Assembly: GCA_041178545.1 (NCBI GenBank)
Contig: JBEGVB010000024.1
Location: forward strand, 1 to 64,000
DNA: 64,000 bases
From: JBEATZ01 sp041178545
GTDB lineage: Bacteria; Planctomycetota; UBA1135; UBA2386
Direction of reading: 5' to 3'
The translations under genes and the position numbers were made by a program. Each line of letters starts with the position of its first letter. The stretch's first letter is position 1. Shown here piece by piece: positions 43,120-50,608 of the stretch. The notes beneath the pieces were generated by a model that worked only from the letters and a program-made list of their open reading frames with translations, searched no databases and had not been told where the DNA came from.

Positions 43120-44349
43120 TCAAGCTGCCGCGGCCTGTGGCTCCCGCACGAGTCGCCAGATCACGAGCCAGGAACCCAGCTGGCAGAGCGCAGCGAGCCA
43201 CAGCACCGCGCCGAAACCGCCGTCGGACGCCGTCTCCGCCCCGCCGCGGTCGAGCAGCAGGCCCGCACCGAGTGCACACAGACCGATGCCCAGCTGCTGG
43301 CTGAAGGCACGCAGCCCCATGAGGCTCGCCAGCTGCGACTGCGGGACCTGGCCGCTGGTGAGAGCCTGCAGCGGGCCCGTGCGTGCGCTCGCGCCCACGG
43401 CAACGAGCGCGCCCAGCACCAGCAGCGCTGCACCGTGGCGGACGGCAGCGAGGGCCACGAATCCCGCGACCAGGACCACTGAACTCGCCAGCACGAACCT
43501 GCGCTTGCCGATGCGGTCCGACAGCGAGCCGAACCCGTATGCGCCGAAGACGGAGGCAAGCCCGAGGCCGACCCAGAGCCACGATTGCTGGTCGCGCGGC
43601 AGCAGGCCCGAACCGTGGAGCCACGTGCCCGCGAGCTGCGCAGTGGTGAAGAACGGACCGACGTGCAGCATCACGGCGAGCATGGCGGCGAGCACGGTGC
43701 GGTTGGTGAGCAGGCGCAGCGGCGCGACACCGGCAACGGCACCGCGGTCGCGCGGCACGGCGCGCCAGGCAAGGCCCAGGGCGAGCACGGCAACCGCACA
43801 CTGCACGACGAAGATCCCCTGCCACGAACCCGATGCCGCAAGCGCGATCGCGAGCGGCAGCCCGAGCGGCACCGCGAGGAAGAGCCCGGCCGTGAATGCA
43901 CCCATCGCCGCACCGCGGCGCTCGTAGGGCACCAGTTCGGCCACCATGGCAGAGGCACAGGCATAGGCGACGCCGACGGCGGCACCCGACAGGGCACGCA
44001 ACGCGACCAGGATGCCAAAGCTGTCGGCAACGGTGTGCAGCAGCGAACCGACGGCAAACACCGCGAGGCCCATGAGCAACGGCGCCCGCCTGCCGTGGCG
44101 GTCCGCGTGGGGTCCGACCCAGAGCGCACCGAGCGCAGAGGCGGCTGCGGCGGCAGCGAGCAGCAGCCCGCGCCGCCATCCGTCGAGGCCGAACTCCGTG
44201 TCGACGTGGTCCAGCAGCGGACCCATCACGTTGGTGTTGAGGTTGAGCGCAAACGCAGCGAGCGTCAAAGCCACGATGGCAGCGCGCTCACGGGCCCGCG
44301 GCAGCGGCTCGCGGGCGGCGGCTTCGTGTGCATCGGGTCCTTGTGCCAA
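43120..44349 (-). CDS. MFS transporter
   Basis: A 409-residue, 12-helix major facilitator superfamily permease. The motif-A loop WVGPHADRHGRRAPLLMG lies between helices 2 and 3, and the repeat after the central loop has YGFGSLSDRIGKRRFVLAS. The N-terminal cytosolic tail is Arg/Glu-rich. The drug/sugar exporter group is possible, but substrate is not predictable. It is divergent from the UGM-like gene, with about 105 bp between the starts that should hold promoters for both. Confidence 0.9.
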   Translation of the reverse strand: MAQGPDAHEAAAREPLPRARERAAIVALTLAAFALNLNTNVMGPLLDHVDTEFGLDGWRRGLLLAAAAAASALGALWVGPHADRHGRRAPLLMGLAVFAVGSLLHTVADSFGILVALRALSGAAVGVAYACASAMVAELVPYERRGAAMGAFTAGLFLAVPLGLPLAIALAASGSWQGIFVVQCAVAVLALGLAWRAVPRDRGAVAGVAPLRLLTNRTVLAAMLAVMLHVGPFFTTAQLAGTWLHGSGLLPRDQQSWLWVGLGLASVFGAYGFGSLSDRIGKRRFVLASSVVLVAGFVALAAVRHGAALLVLGALVAVGASARTGPLQALTSGQVPQSQLASLMGLRAFSQQLGIGLCALGAGLLLDRGGAETASDGGFGAVLWLAALCQLGSWLVIWRLVREPQAAAA

Positions 44350-44454
44350 GCGGCGGCATCATGGCCGCTTGCCGGTGCGAATCCACCTGCGTGGTGGTTC
44401 GCAGCCGAAGTAGAGTCCTCGCACCGTGCACCACGCATTCGCACTGGAGGTTCG

Positions 44455-45795
44455 TTGAAGATCGCCATCCTCGGCGGCGGCATCTCGGGCACCACCCTTG
44501 CCCGGCTGCTGGCCGCAGACGGCCACGCCGTGGTCGTGCTCGAGAAGGCCTCGCGCCCGGGCGGCCTGTGCCGCAGCCGGAAGTACGGTGAGTTCACCTT
44601 CGACGAGGCCGGCGGTCACATCGTCTTCAGCAAGCGCAAGGACGTGCTGCAGTGGCAGATCGACCGCTGCGGCGGCGAGCAGGGCACCGTGCGCACGGTG
44701 CGCAACACCAAGATCCGCTGGCACGACCGCTGGGTGCCCTACCCGTTCGAGAACGGCGTCGGCCACCTGACCAAGGAAGCCATCGTCGACTGCATGCGCG
44801 GCTACGTCGAGGCGCACGTGCAGCGGCGGCTGGGCGTGACGTGCCCGTCGAACTTCGGCGACTGGATCCAGTGGCGCATGGGCGACGGCTTCGCGCGCCA
44901 CTTCATGGTCCCGTACAACGAGAAGATCTGGAAGTGCGACCTGCGCACCATGAGCTCGGGCTGGGTCGCGGGCCGCGTGCCCGAGGCGCCCATCGAGGAC
45001 ATCCTCAAGGCCGCTGTCGGCATCGACACCGAGGGTTACGGGCACCAGTCGACGTTCTGGTTCCCGCGCAAGGGTGGCTTCGAGGCCATGGTGCACGGCA
45101 CCGTGCAGGGCGGCGGCTTCGAGCTGCGCTGCAACACGGCCGTCGAGAACGTACGCAAGGACGGCTCGCGCTTCCTCGTCAACGGCGAGGCCTTCGACCT
45201 CGTGGTCAACACCGTGCCGCTGCCGCAGGTGACGCCCGCGTTCGAGGACGTGCCCGAGGCGGTGCGCGCCGACATCCGCGCATTGCGGCCCATCTCGCTC
45301 GTCAACGTGATGATCGGCGTCAAGGTGGACGAGCCGTTGCCGCCGCTGTCGTGGATCTACCTGCCGTTCCCGGACCAGGGCCCCACGAACCGCGTCACCT
45401 ACTTCAGCAACTACTCGCCCGACAACGCCCCCACCGGCCACGGCTCCTTCCTCGCCGAGGTCACCCACCGGGGCGAGCTGCAGCCCGACCGCGGATGGAT
45501 GGACGGCGTGCTGCAGGGCCTCGAGCGGGCGGGCATCCTTCGCCGCGACCAGGTCGTGCTGTCCGAGTGGTGCAACAACGAGTACGCGTACATCCACCAG
45601 GACCTCGAGTTCGAGGCGCGCATCGGCCGCGTGCGCAACTGGTTCGACAACTCCGGGTACGTCACCTTCGGCCGCTTCGGCCGGTACGAGTACCACAACA
45701 GCGACCAGTGCATCGCGCGCGCCATGGAGGTGCACCAGCACGTGCGCGAGATCGCGCGCAGTGGCGCGCCTGCCCGCCCGAACTTCAGGGACTGA
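44455..45795 (+). CDS. UDP-galactopyranose-mutase-like FAD-dependent oxidoreductase
   Basis: A 446-residue flavoprotein. The FAD-binding Rossmann motif LGGGISGTTLARLL starts almost at residue 4, followed by VVVLEKASRPGGLCRS. WVPYPFENGVGHL and FMVPYNEKIWKCDLRTMSSGWVAGRVPEAP resemble the PYPFQN and RPYNxKxW...M...W.GERV motifs of eukaryotic-type UDP-galactopyranose mutases. It may therefore convert a UDP-hexopyranose to the furanose form, or belong to a related desaturase/oxidase group. The TTG at 44455 was chosen because it directly precedes the Rossmann strand and has ggagg just upstream, though the spacing is short (four bases). Confidence 0.8.
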   Translation: MKIAILGGGISGTTLARLLAADGHAVVVLEKASRPGGLCRSRKYGEFTFDEAGGHIVFSKRKDVLQWQIDRCGGEQGTVRTVRNTKIRWHDRWVPYPFENGVGHLTKEAIVDCMRGYVEAHVQRRLGVTCPSNFGDWIQWRMGDGFARHFMVPYNEKIWKCDLRTMSSGWVAGRVPEAPIEDILKAAVGIDTEGYGHQSTFWFPRKGGFEAMVHGTVQGGGFELRCNTAVENVRKDGSRFLVNGEAFDLVVNTVPLPQVTPAFEDVPEAVRADIRALRPISLVNVMIGVKVDEPLPPLSWIYLPFPDQGPTNRVTYFSNYSPDNAPTGHGSFLAEVTHRGELQPDRGWMDGVLQGLERAGILRRDQVVLSEWCNNEYAYIHQDLEFEARIGRVRNWFDNSGYVTFGRFGRYEYHNSDQCIARAMEVHQHVREIARSGAPARPNFRD

Positions 45796-45873
45796 GTCCG
45801 CCTGCCCGGCAGGCAGCTGTGGCCGCCAGCCCCTGGCACCACTCGCGGGTGGTCCTGCCTCCGGCCTGCTGAC

Positions 45874-46953
45874 TCAATCGCCGGCCAGCATGCGCAACTG
45901 CCTGCGCGCCATCGACCACTCCCACTGGTCCGTGGCCTCGGTGGCGACGGCGCGCGCGAGCAGCACGAGCGCCGTTGCCTTGTCGTCCCTGCGCTGCGCC
46001 ACGAGTCCCGCGTGCAGCAACGCGGCGCACCGGCGCGACGCCACCTCGGCAGGCTTGGTTGCCTCGGCCACGGCGCGCGCAAGCAGCGCATCCAAGCCCA
46101 GCTCACCGCGCAGGTGGGCGGCAAGGTGGCGCACCCAGGTGAGCGCAGCGGGATCGATGCCGTCGGCATCGGTTGCCGCAGCGATCTCCTCGAGCTGTGC
46201 TGCCGCAGCCTGTGCATCACCAGCCCGGGCGTGCAGTTGGTGCAGCCACGGCCGAGCCTCGAACTGCTGGGCAGCGTCGAGCTGCAGCCCCTTCTCGAGG
46301 AAGCCGATGGCAGCCGCCTCCTCGCCCAGGCACGCCTTGAGGTAGCCAAGCTGGCACTGCGCGTCGTCGTGGCGCGGCTGGCAGTCGACCACCTTCCAGA
46401 AGTCAGGCTCGGCGCGCTCGAAGTCGAGCAATGCGGCAAACGCCTTGCCGCGGATGAAACGCAGCCATGGATTGCCGTCGTCGATGCGCAGTGCCACGTC
46501 GAGGTCAGCGATCGCGCCGACCTGGTTGCCCAACAGGCTGCGCGTGAACCCGCGCCACTCGTAGGCCTTCTGGAACGCAGGGTCGAGTGCGATGGTGCGC
46601 GTGTACGCGGCAACGGCATCCTCCTGCCGACCGAGGTGGTGCAGGCACATGCCGCGTGCGTAGTGGGTCCACGCATCCCTCGAGCCGAGCTCGAGCGCAC
46701 GGTCGAGGTCCGCCAGCGCCAGTGCGTATTGTTCTGCCCCGGTGTAGGCATGTGCGCGCCAACGCAGCGCCTCGGTGTTCTCGGGCTCTGCTGCGAGCAA
46801 CAGGGTGAGCGACTCGATGGCCTGCTGCCACTTGCGCTGCAGGGCGAGTTCCGCACCGCCTGTCTCCGTCACCACCGGGTCCTGCGCGACGAGGGCCGTG
46901 ACGGGGGAGAGGGCCAGCAACAAGCCGAGGATCAGGGAACGGGTCGGGAGCAT
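45874..46953 (-). CDS. Exported TPR-repeat protein
   Basis: A 359-residue protein with a signal peptide (about 1-23, LVAQ at the cleavage region). The mature chain is a run of tetratricopeptide repeats from about 30 to 230 (ENTEALRWRAHAYTGAEQYALALADLDRALEL, DAWTHYARGMCLHHLGRQEDAVAAYTRTIALDP, KAYEWRGFTRSLLGNQVGAIADLDVAL), followed by less regular helices. TPR arrays bind other proteins; no partner is evident. It is divergent from the EEP hydrolase gene, with about 77 bp between them. Confidence 0.85.
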   Translation of the reverse strand: MLPTRSLILGLLLALSPVTALVAQDPVVTETGGAELALQRKWQQAIESLTLLLAAEPENTEALRWRAHAYTGAEQYALALADLDRALELGSRDAWTHYARGMCLHHLGRQEDAVAAYTRTIALDPAFQKAYEWRGFTRSLLGNQVGAIADLDVALRIDDGNPWLRFIRGKAFAALLDFERAEPDFWKVVDCQPRHDDAQCQLGYLKACLGEEAAAIGFLEKGLQLDAAQQFEARPWLHQLHARAGDAQAAAAQLEEIAAATDADGIDPAALTWVRHLAAHLRGELGLDALLARAVAEATKPAEVASRRCAALLHAGLVAQRRDDKATALVLLARAVATEATDQWEWSMARRQLRMLAGD

Positions 46954-47030
46954 GGGTCCCCTAGCCTCGCGCGACGCGGCGGCAACGGAAGCCCCTTCGG
47001 ACGGATTCGTGCTGCGGCTACCCTGACTGC

Positions 47031-47888
47031 ATGCGCAGCGCCTGCCTTGCCCTGTTGTCCGCGCTCGTTGCTGCGTGCGGCACGCACCGCGGGGCGCCGA
47101 CCGCCGCAGACCCGGAGCTCCTCGTGGTCGTGAGCGCCAACATCCGCTACGGCACAGCACGCGACGGTGCCGACAGCTGGCCCGCCCGCCGGGACGCGCT
47201 GGCAGACCTCCTCTTGGCCCAGCAGCCGACAGTCCTCGGCGTGCAGGAGGCCCTCGACTTCCAGGTGGCGTTCCTCGAGGAGCGGCTGCCCGGACACCAG
47301 CGGCTCGGCGGCGGCCGCGATGCGGACCGCGGCGGCGAGCACGCGTGCCTGTTCGTCGACCGCGCACGCCTCGAGGTGCTCGACCACGGCGACTTCTGGC
47401 TCAGCACCACGCCCGGGGTGGCGGGCTCGGTCGGTTGGGACGCCGCGCTGCCGCGCATCTGCACGTGGGCGCAGCTGCGCGACCGCGCCAGCGGACGCTC
47501 GTTCTGGGTGTGGAACACCCACTTCGACCACCGCGGCCCGGAAGCGCGCAGACAGTCGGCGCTGCTGCTGGCCACCAGGATGGCGACCACGGCTGGCCCC
47601 CACCTCGTCCTCGGCGACTTCAATGCCGGCGAGTCCTCGCCGCCGCTGCAGGCCCTGCGTGCCGCGGGCCTGCGGGACACCTACCGCGAGTTGCAGCCCG
47701 AGGGCCCTGCAGGGACCTTCCACGCGTTCCGCGGCGGGCTCGGCGGCGAGAAGATCGACGCCGTGCTGGCCTGCAAGGGGTTCGTCACGGTGCAGGCCGG
47801 CATCCTCTCGGACCCGATGGAGACCGGCCGGTACGTGAGTGACCACCACCCGGTGGTGGCGGCGGTTCGGCTCGCAAGAGACCCGTGA
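47031..47888 (+). CDS. Lipoprotein of the endonuclease/exonuclease/phosphatase (EEP) superfamily
   Basis: A 285-residue exported hydrolase. The lipoprotein signal LVAACG has its lipid Cys near 16. EEP motifs follow: VVSANIRYGT near 34-43, GVQEAL with the metal Glu near 73, WNTHFDHRGPEARRQSA near 164, LVLGDFNAGESSP near 200 and the C-terminal SDHHPV. The family cleaves phosphodiester or phosphomonoester bonds in nucleic acids, phosphoinositides or sphingomyelin; export argues for an extracellular or periplasmic substrate. It directly precedes the structured non-coding region. Confidence 0.88.
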   Translation: MRSACLALLSALVAACGTHRGAPTAADPELLVVVSANIRYGTARDGADSWPARRDALADLLLAQQPTVLGVQEALDFQVAFLEERLPGHQRLGGGRDADRGGEHACLFVDRARLEVLDHGDFWLSTTPGVAGSVGWDAALPRICTWAQLRDRASGRSFWVWNTHFDHRGPEARRQSALLLATRMATTAGPHLVLGDFNAGESSPPLQALRAAGLRDTYRELQPEGPAGTFHAFRGGLGGEKIDAVLACKGFVTVQAGILSDPMETGRYVSDHHPVVAAVRLARDP

Positions 47889-47923
47889 CCGGGCGCGGGG
47901 CCTGCCCACTCGTGCGTACGGTG

Positions 47924-48400
47924 GACCGGCTGAAACCCCTGTGCCGCAAGGCACTAGGTCGACCCGTGAACGAGGATCCCGCCACGGACCCGACCGGAAA
48001 CACCCACTGCGGTGGGGTCGCAGTGCTGCCCTGACCGCGCCGTCCCCGTCGGTCGGTTACCGCCCACGGGAAGCCTGCTCGCACGGATTTGCAGGTTCGC
48101 ACGGAACCTGTCACCACCCCCCGTGCGTCCTTGGGTTGTCGCGGAGCCATGCACTCCGCACAGCTCTTTCCTGTTCCCGAGACAAACACTGTCGGCGGTC
48201 TCCGGACGCCGAGAAGGCACCGCGAATCAGAGGGGTCTGTTCCAGGGTGCATTGCCCGGGTGCCGGTCGCGCAGTCAGCGAGCTGCGTGACGTCTCGCAC
48301 CGCCGACAGCCCATGCGTCTCGGGAACAGGGATCCTATCCCGCTGCGGACAGCACCGCAGCGCCACGGAGCACACCCTCACCGGTGTGCTCCGGTCTTTT
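47924..48400 (+). ncRNA. Candidate structured non-coding RNA with intrinsic terminator, upstream of a DGQHR gene
   Basis: About 475 nt with no plausible protein gene but dense, nested complementarity. Visible helices: ccu-gugcc/ggcac-agg capped by a GCAA tetraloop (47938-47958); ccgaccg/cggucgg (47990-47996 with 48050-48056) enclosing cacugcg/cgcagug (48005-48025); cgcacgg/ccgugcg (48080-48086 with 48121-48127) enclosing cagguuc/gaaccug (48092-48110); gcggag/cuccgc (48141-48159); a 14-bp stem (48170-48183 with 48317-48330) continued, after a small internal loop, by an 11-bp stem (48189-48199 with 48299-48309); cgcugcgg/ccgcagcg (48341-48362); then a terminator. The 5-prime end is a guess. It does not show motifs of tmRNA, RNase P, SRP or 6S RNA that I can recognise. 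Confidence 0.72.
48366..48400 (+). terminator. Intrinsic terminator of the candidate ncRNA
   Basis: Perfect 11-bp stem, arms cggagcacacc (48366-48376) and ggtgtgctccg (48383-48393), six-base loop, then gtctttt. The T-run is short but clear in this GC-rich sequence. It lies 94 bp before the DGQHR start codon, so the DGQHR gene needs its own promoter in 48401-48480 or relies on read-through. Confidence 0.85.
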
Positions 48401-48493
48401 CGGGAGGCGTTCTCCGGGCCCAGGTGGCCCTGCTTGCATCCCTGCATGCGTGGCCGAAACTGCAGGTCCCAACCCTGCCAAGGAGGTCTGCCC

Positions 48494-49633
48494 GTGTTCG
48501 CCCAGCGCATGCGCCAGAAGGAGTCGGAGTTCTACTTCGTCAGCTACCCGGCCGAGGACCTGCTGCGAAAGGTCCGCTTCGTGACCCGCTTCTACGGGGA
48601 ACGCGGCCAGACGATCGGCGGTGAGGAGCCGAAGCCGAAGGGCAAGGCCTCCGAGCCCGACGACGTCGAGCGCTACGTGCAAGCCATCGAGAAGAACAGC
48701 AAGTCGTTCCAGCGCGACCTGAACCGGCGAAAGATCCGCCAGATCAAGGACTTCTACCGCAACGAGTCGCGCCAGCCGGTGATCCCCGGCGCGGTGCTGC
48801 TGTTCACGCCGGAGAAGCTCGAGTTCCAGCCGCTCAAGGGGATGGAGCGCGCCGGCAACCTGGTCGAACCGCGCAGCGACTTCCTCATCATCGACGGGCA
48901 GCACCGGCTGGCCGGCCTGCACTTCTACCTGCAGGAGAAGGACGCCGACCGTCGCATCGAGGTGCCGGTGGTGGTCTTCGACGGCAAGACCAGCGACTTC
49001 GCGACGGAGATGTTCGTCGTGATCAACAGCACCCACACGCGCATCAATCGCTCGCACCTCATCGACCTCTACGAGCGCATCGAGTGGGGCACCGACCCGG
49101 AGAAGAAGTACGCGGCCTCACTGGTGCGCGCGTGCTACGAGGAGGACGACAGCCCCCTGCAGTACCACATCAACATGCTGGGCGGCCGCAGCCACCAGGA
49201 GATGTGGATCAACCAGGCGCAGATCTTCGGCGAGTTGCTGCGCCTGATCTCGCGCAAGGACGCACAGCACCGCTTCAAGGACGGTCGCGGCTGGAGCAAG
49301 GACCGCGGTTACGGCCTGGTCCGCGACGTGCTCAAGGCGTTGCGCACGACCTTCGGCACGGCATGGGGAGACAACAAGAGCCACATGGTGACGCGCGACG
49401 TCACCATCGAGGCGATGCTGCGACTTTGCGGCGACGTGGCGGCGAAGGTCGACCCGACGGTCGCGCCCGGGCCCGAGCTCGCAAAGATGCTCGAGAGCCG
49501 CTTCCGACCGGTGGCGGAACTGGTGCACGAGTTCCGGCGCGAGGGCTTCTACGAGCGATTCCCGGCCCGCGGCCAGATGGAGCGCATCGAGATGATCCGC
49601 AAGCGGCTGGCGCGACAGGCCAGGCTGGAGTGA
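48494..49633 (+). CDS. DGQHR-domain protein (DndB-like), orphan
   Basis: A 379-residue cytosolic protein. The family motif IIDGQHRLAGLHF has DGQHR at 134-138, and FVVINSTHTRINRSHLIDLYERI about 40 residues later is the conserved second segment. DGQHR proteins include DndB, the regulator of DNA phosphorothioation, and many uncharacterised members near DNA-modification and defence genes. No dnd, restriction or methylase gene is adjacent. The GTG at 48494 is chosen because aaggagg lies seven bases upstream; reading further upstream in frame would run back through the terminator and ncRNA. It is convergent with the esterase gene. An association with the preceding RNA is inferred only from position. 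Confidence 0.85.
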   Translation: MFAQRMRQKESEFYFVSYPAEDLLRKVRFVTRFYGERGQTIGGEEPKPKGKASEPDDVERYVQAIEKNSKSFQRDLNRRKIRQIKDFYRNESRQPVIPGAVLLFTPEKLEFQPLKGMERAGNLVEPRSDFLIIDGQHRLAGLHFYLQEKDADRRIEVPVVVFDGKTSDFATEMFVVINSTHTRINRSHLIDLYERIEWGTDPEKKYAASLVRACYEEDDSPLQYHINMLGGRSHQEMWINQAQIFGELLRLISRKDAQHRFKDGRGWSKDRGYGLVRDVLKALRTTFGTAWGDNKSHMVTRDVTIEAMLRLCGDVAAKVDPTVAPGPELAKMLESRFRPVAELVHEFRREGFYERFPARGQMERIEMIRKRLARQARLE

Positions 49634-49657
49634 GGTCGCTGCACGAACGCGGCAGCG

Positions 49658-50563
49658 TCACTTGCCAGTGGTTGCCGGCTCGACCTTCTTGACCGGCTCC
49701 ACGGGTTCTGGCCTCGGCGTGTCGCGGAAGAACTCGACGATGAGCGCACCCCAGGTCGGCAGGAAGCGGTGGCCGCCCTCGTGCACGAGGGTGACCACGT
49801 CGGCACCCTTGGAGGAACGCTGGATCGTGCACCCCTCGTGGGCCTTCCAGGCCTCGGGGGCGCTGCACTCACCGCGCTTCACGAGTTCGGCGACGGTGAG
49901 CGCCTGCCACGCGTACTTCACCAGCGGGTCGGTGCGCCCCGAGAGGTGGAACACCGGACGCGGCACCAGGGTTGCGCCACGCAGCGACTTGTTGAAGGCT
50001 GCGCCCGAGGGCGCGAACGAGGCAAAGACGTCCCCGCGCGCGGCCCACAGCAGGTAGGTGAAGCCGCCGCCGTTGCTGTGGCCGGTCGCGTGGACACGCC
50101 GAGGGTCGACGCGGTACTGCTGCTTCAGGTCGGCCAGCACGGCATCGAAGAATGCGAGGTCCCGGTCGCCCTGGTCCCCCATTTCCTTCTGCCAACCGGT
50201 GCGCTTGCCCTCGGGGTCGGTGATCTGGCCCGGGGTGTTGAGCCCCTGCGGGTACACCACCAGGGCCTCGGGCCAGTGCTCGTGGATGCGGAAGGTGCGC
50301 GCGGCGTTGCGCATGCTGCCGCCATGCCCGTGGAAGACGAACACGAGGGGCACGGGTGCGTCCTTTGCCTTGGGCGGGACGTGCACGAGCGCCATGCGCT
50401 CGACGTCCCCCACCTTCCACGTGCGCTGTTCCTCCAGCGCGTCCTTGGCATCATCCTCCGACTCGGTCGCAGGAGCGGTGGACGGTGCCACCGCCGGTTC
50501 GGAAACGGGCGGGTCCTGGGGCACCAGGACCGCGAGGAAGCCGGCAAGGAGCAGGGCTGTCAT
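49658..50563 (-). CDS. Exported alpha/beta-hydrolase esterase (PHB depolymerase / LpqC-like)
   Basis: A 301-residue protein with a hydrophobic N-terminus (about 1-15) acting as a signal, then an acidic Ser/Thr/Pro-rich linker. The hydrolase domain starts near 50: VPLVFVFHGHGGSMRNAARTF for the oxyanion region, VHATGHSNGGGFTYLL with nucleophile Ser in GHSNGG, and VTLVHEGGHRFLPTWG carrying the catalytic His. The family includes polyhydroxybutyrate depolymerases and feruloyl/acetyl-xylan esterases; secretion fits a polymer-degrading or acyl-ester-cleaving role. It is last in the minus-strand run that begins with the NAGPA gene, 45 bp after glyS. Confidence 0.87.
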   Translation of the reverse strand: MTALLLAGFLAVLVPQDPPVSEPAVAPSTAPATESEDDAKDALEEQRTWKVGDVERMALVHVPPKAKDAPVPLVFVFHGHGGSMRNAARTFRIHEHWPEALVVYPQGLNTPGQITDPEGKRTGWQKEMGDQGDRDLAFFDAVLADLKQQYRVDPRRVHATGHSNGGGFTYLLWAARGDVFASFAPSGAAFNKSLRGATLVPRPVFHLSGRTDPLVKYAWQALTVAELVKRGECSAPEAWKAHEGCTIQRSSKGADVVTLVHEGGHRFLPTWGALIVEFFRDTPRPEPVEPVKKVEPATTGK

Positions 50564-50608
50564 GGCACCAAGGTAACGCACCGGGCCCCGTGCCCCCACC
50601 GCAGCCGG

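Noticed and set aside
48092..48110. The ggttcgcacggaacc hairpin as a tRNA T-arm
   Set aside because: The loop is GCACG rather than TTCRANY, there is no acceptor stem or anticodon arm around it, and it nests in a larger non-tRNA fold.
47990..48110. Apparent similarity between parts of the two structured regions (for example ggaacc-tgtcacc in both)
   Set aside because: Shared stretches are about 13 bases and occur in different structural positions; by eye this is not above chance for such GC-rich sequence.
47924..48400. CRISPR array or retron
   Set aside because: There are no regularly spaced direct repeats and no cas or reverse transcriptase gene in the window.
48089..48493. An in-frame upstream extension of the DGQHR reading frame back to 48089
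   Set aside because: It would run through the hairpin-rich region and the terminator, its residues are Cys/Arg/Pro-rich noise, and a strong Shine-Dalgarno precedes the GTG at 48494.
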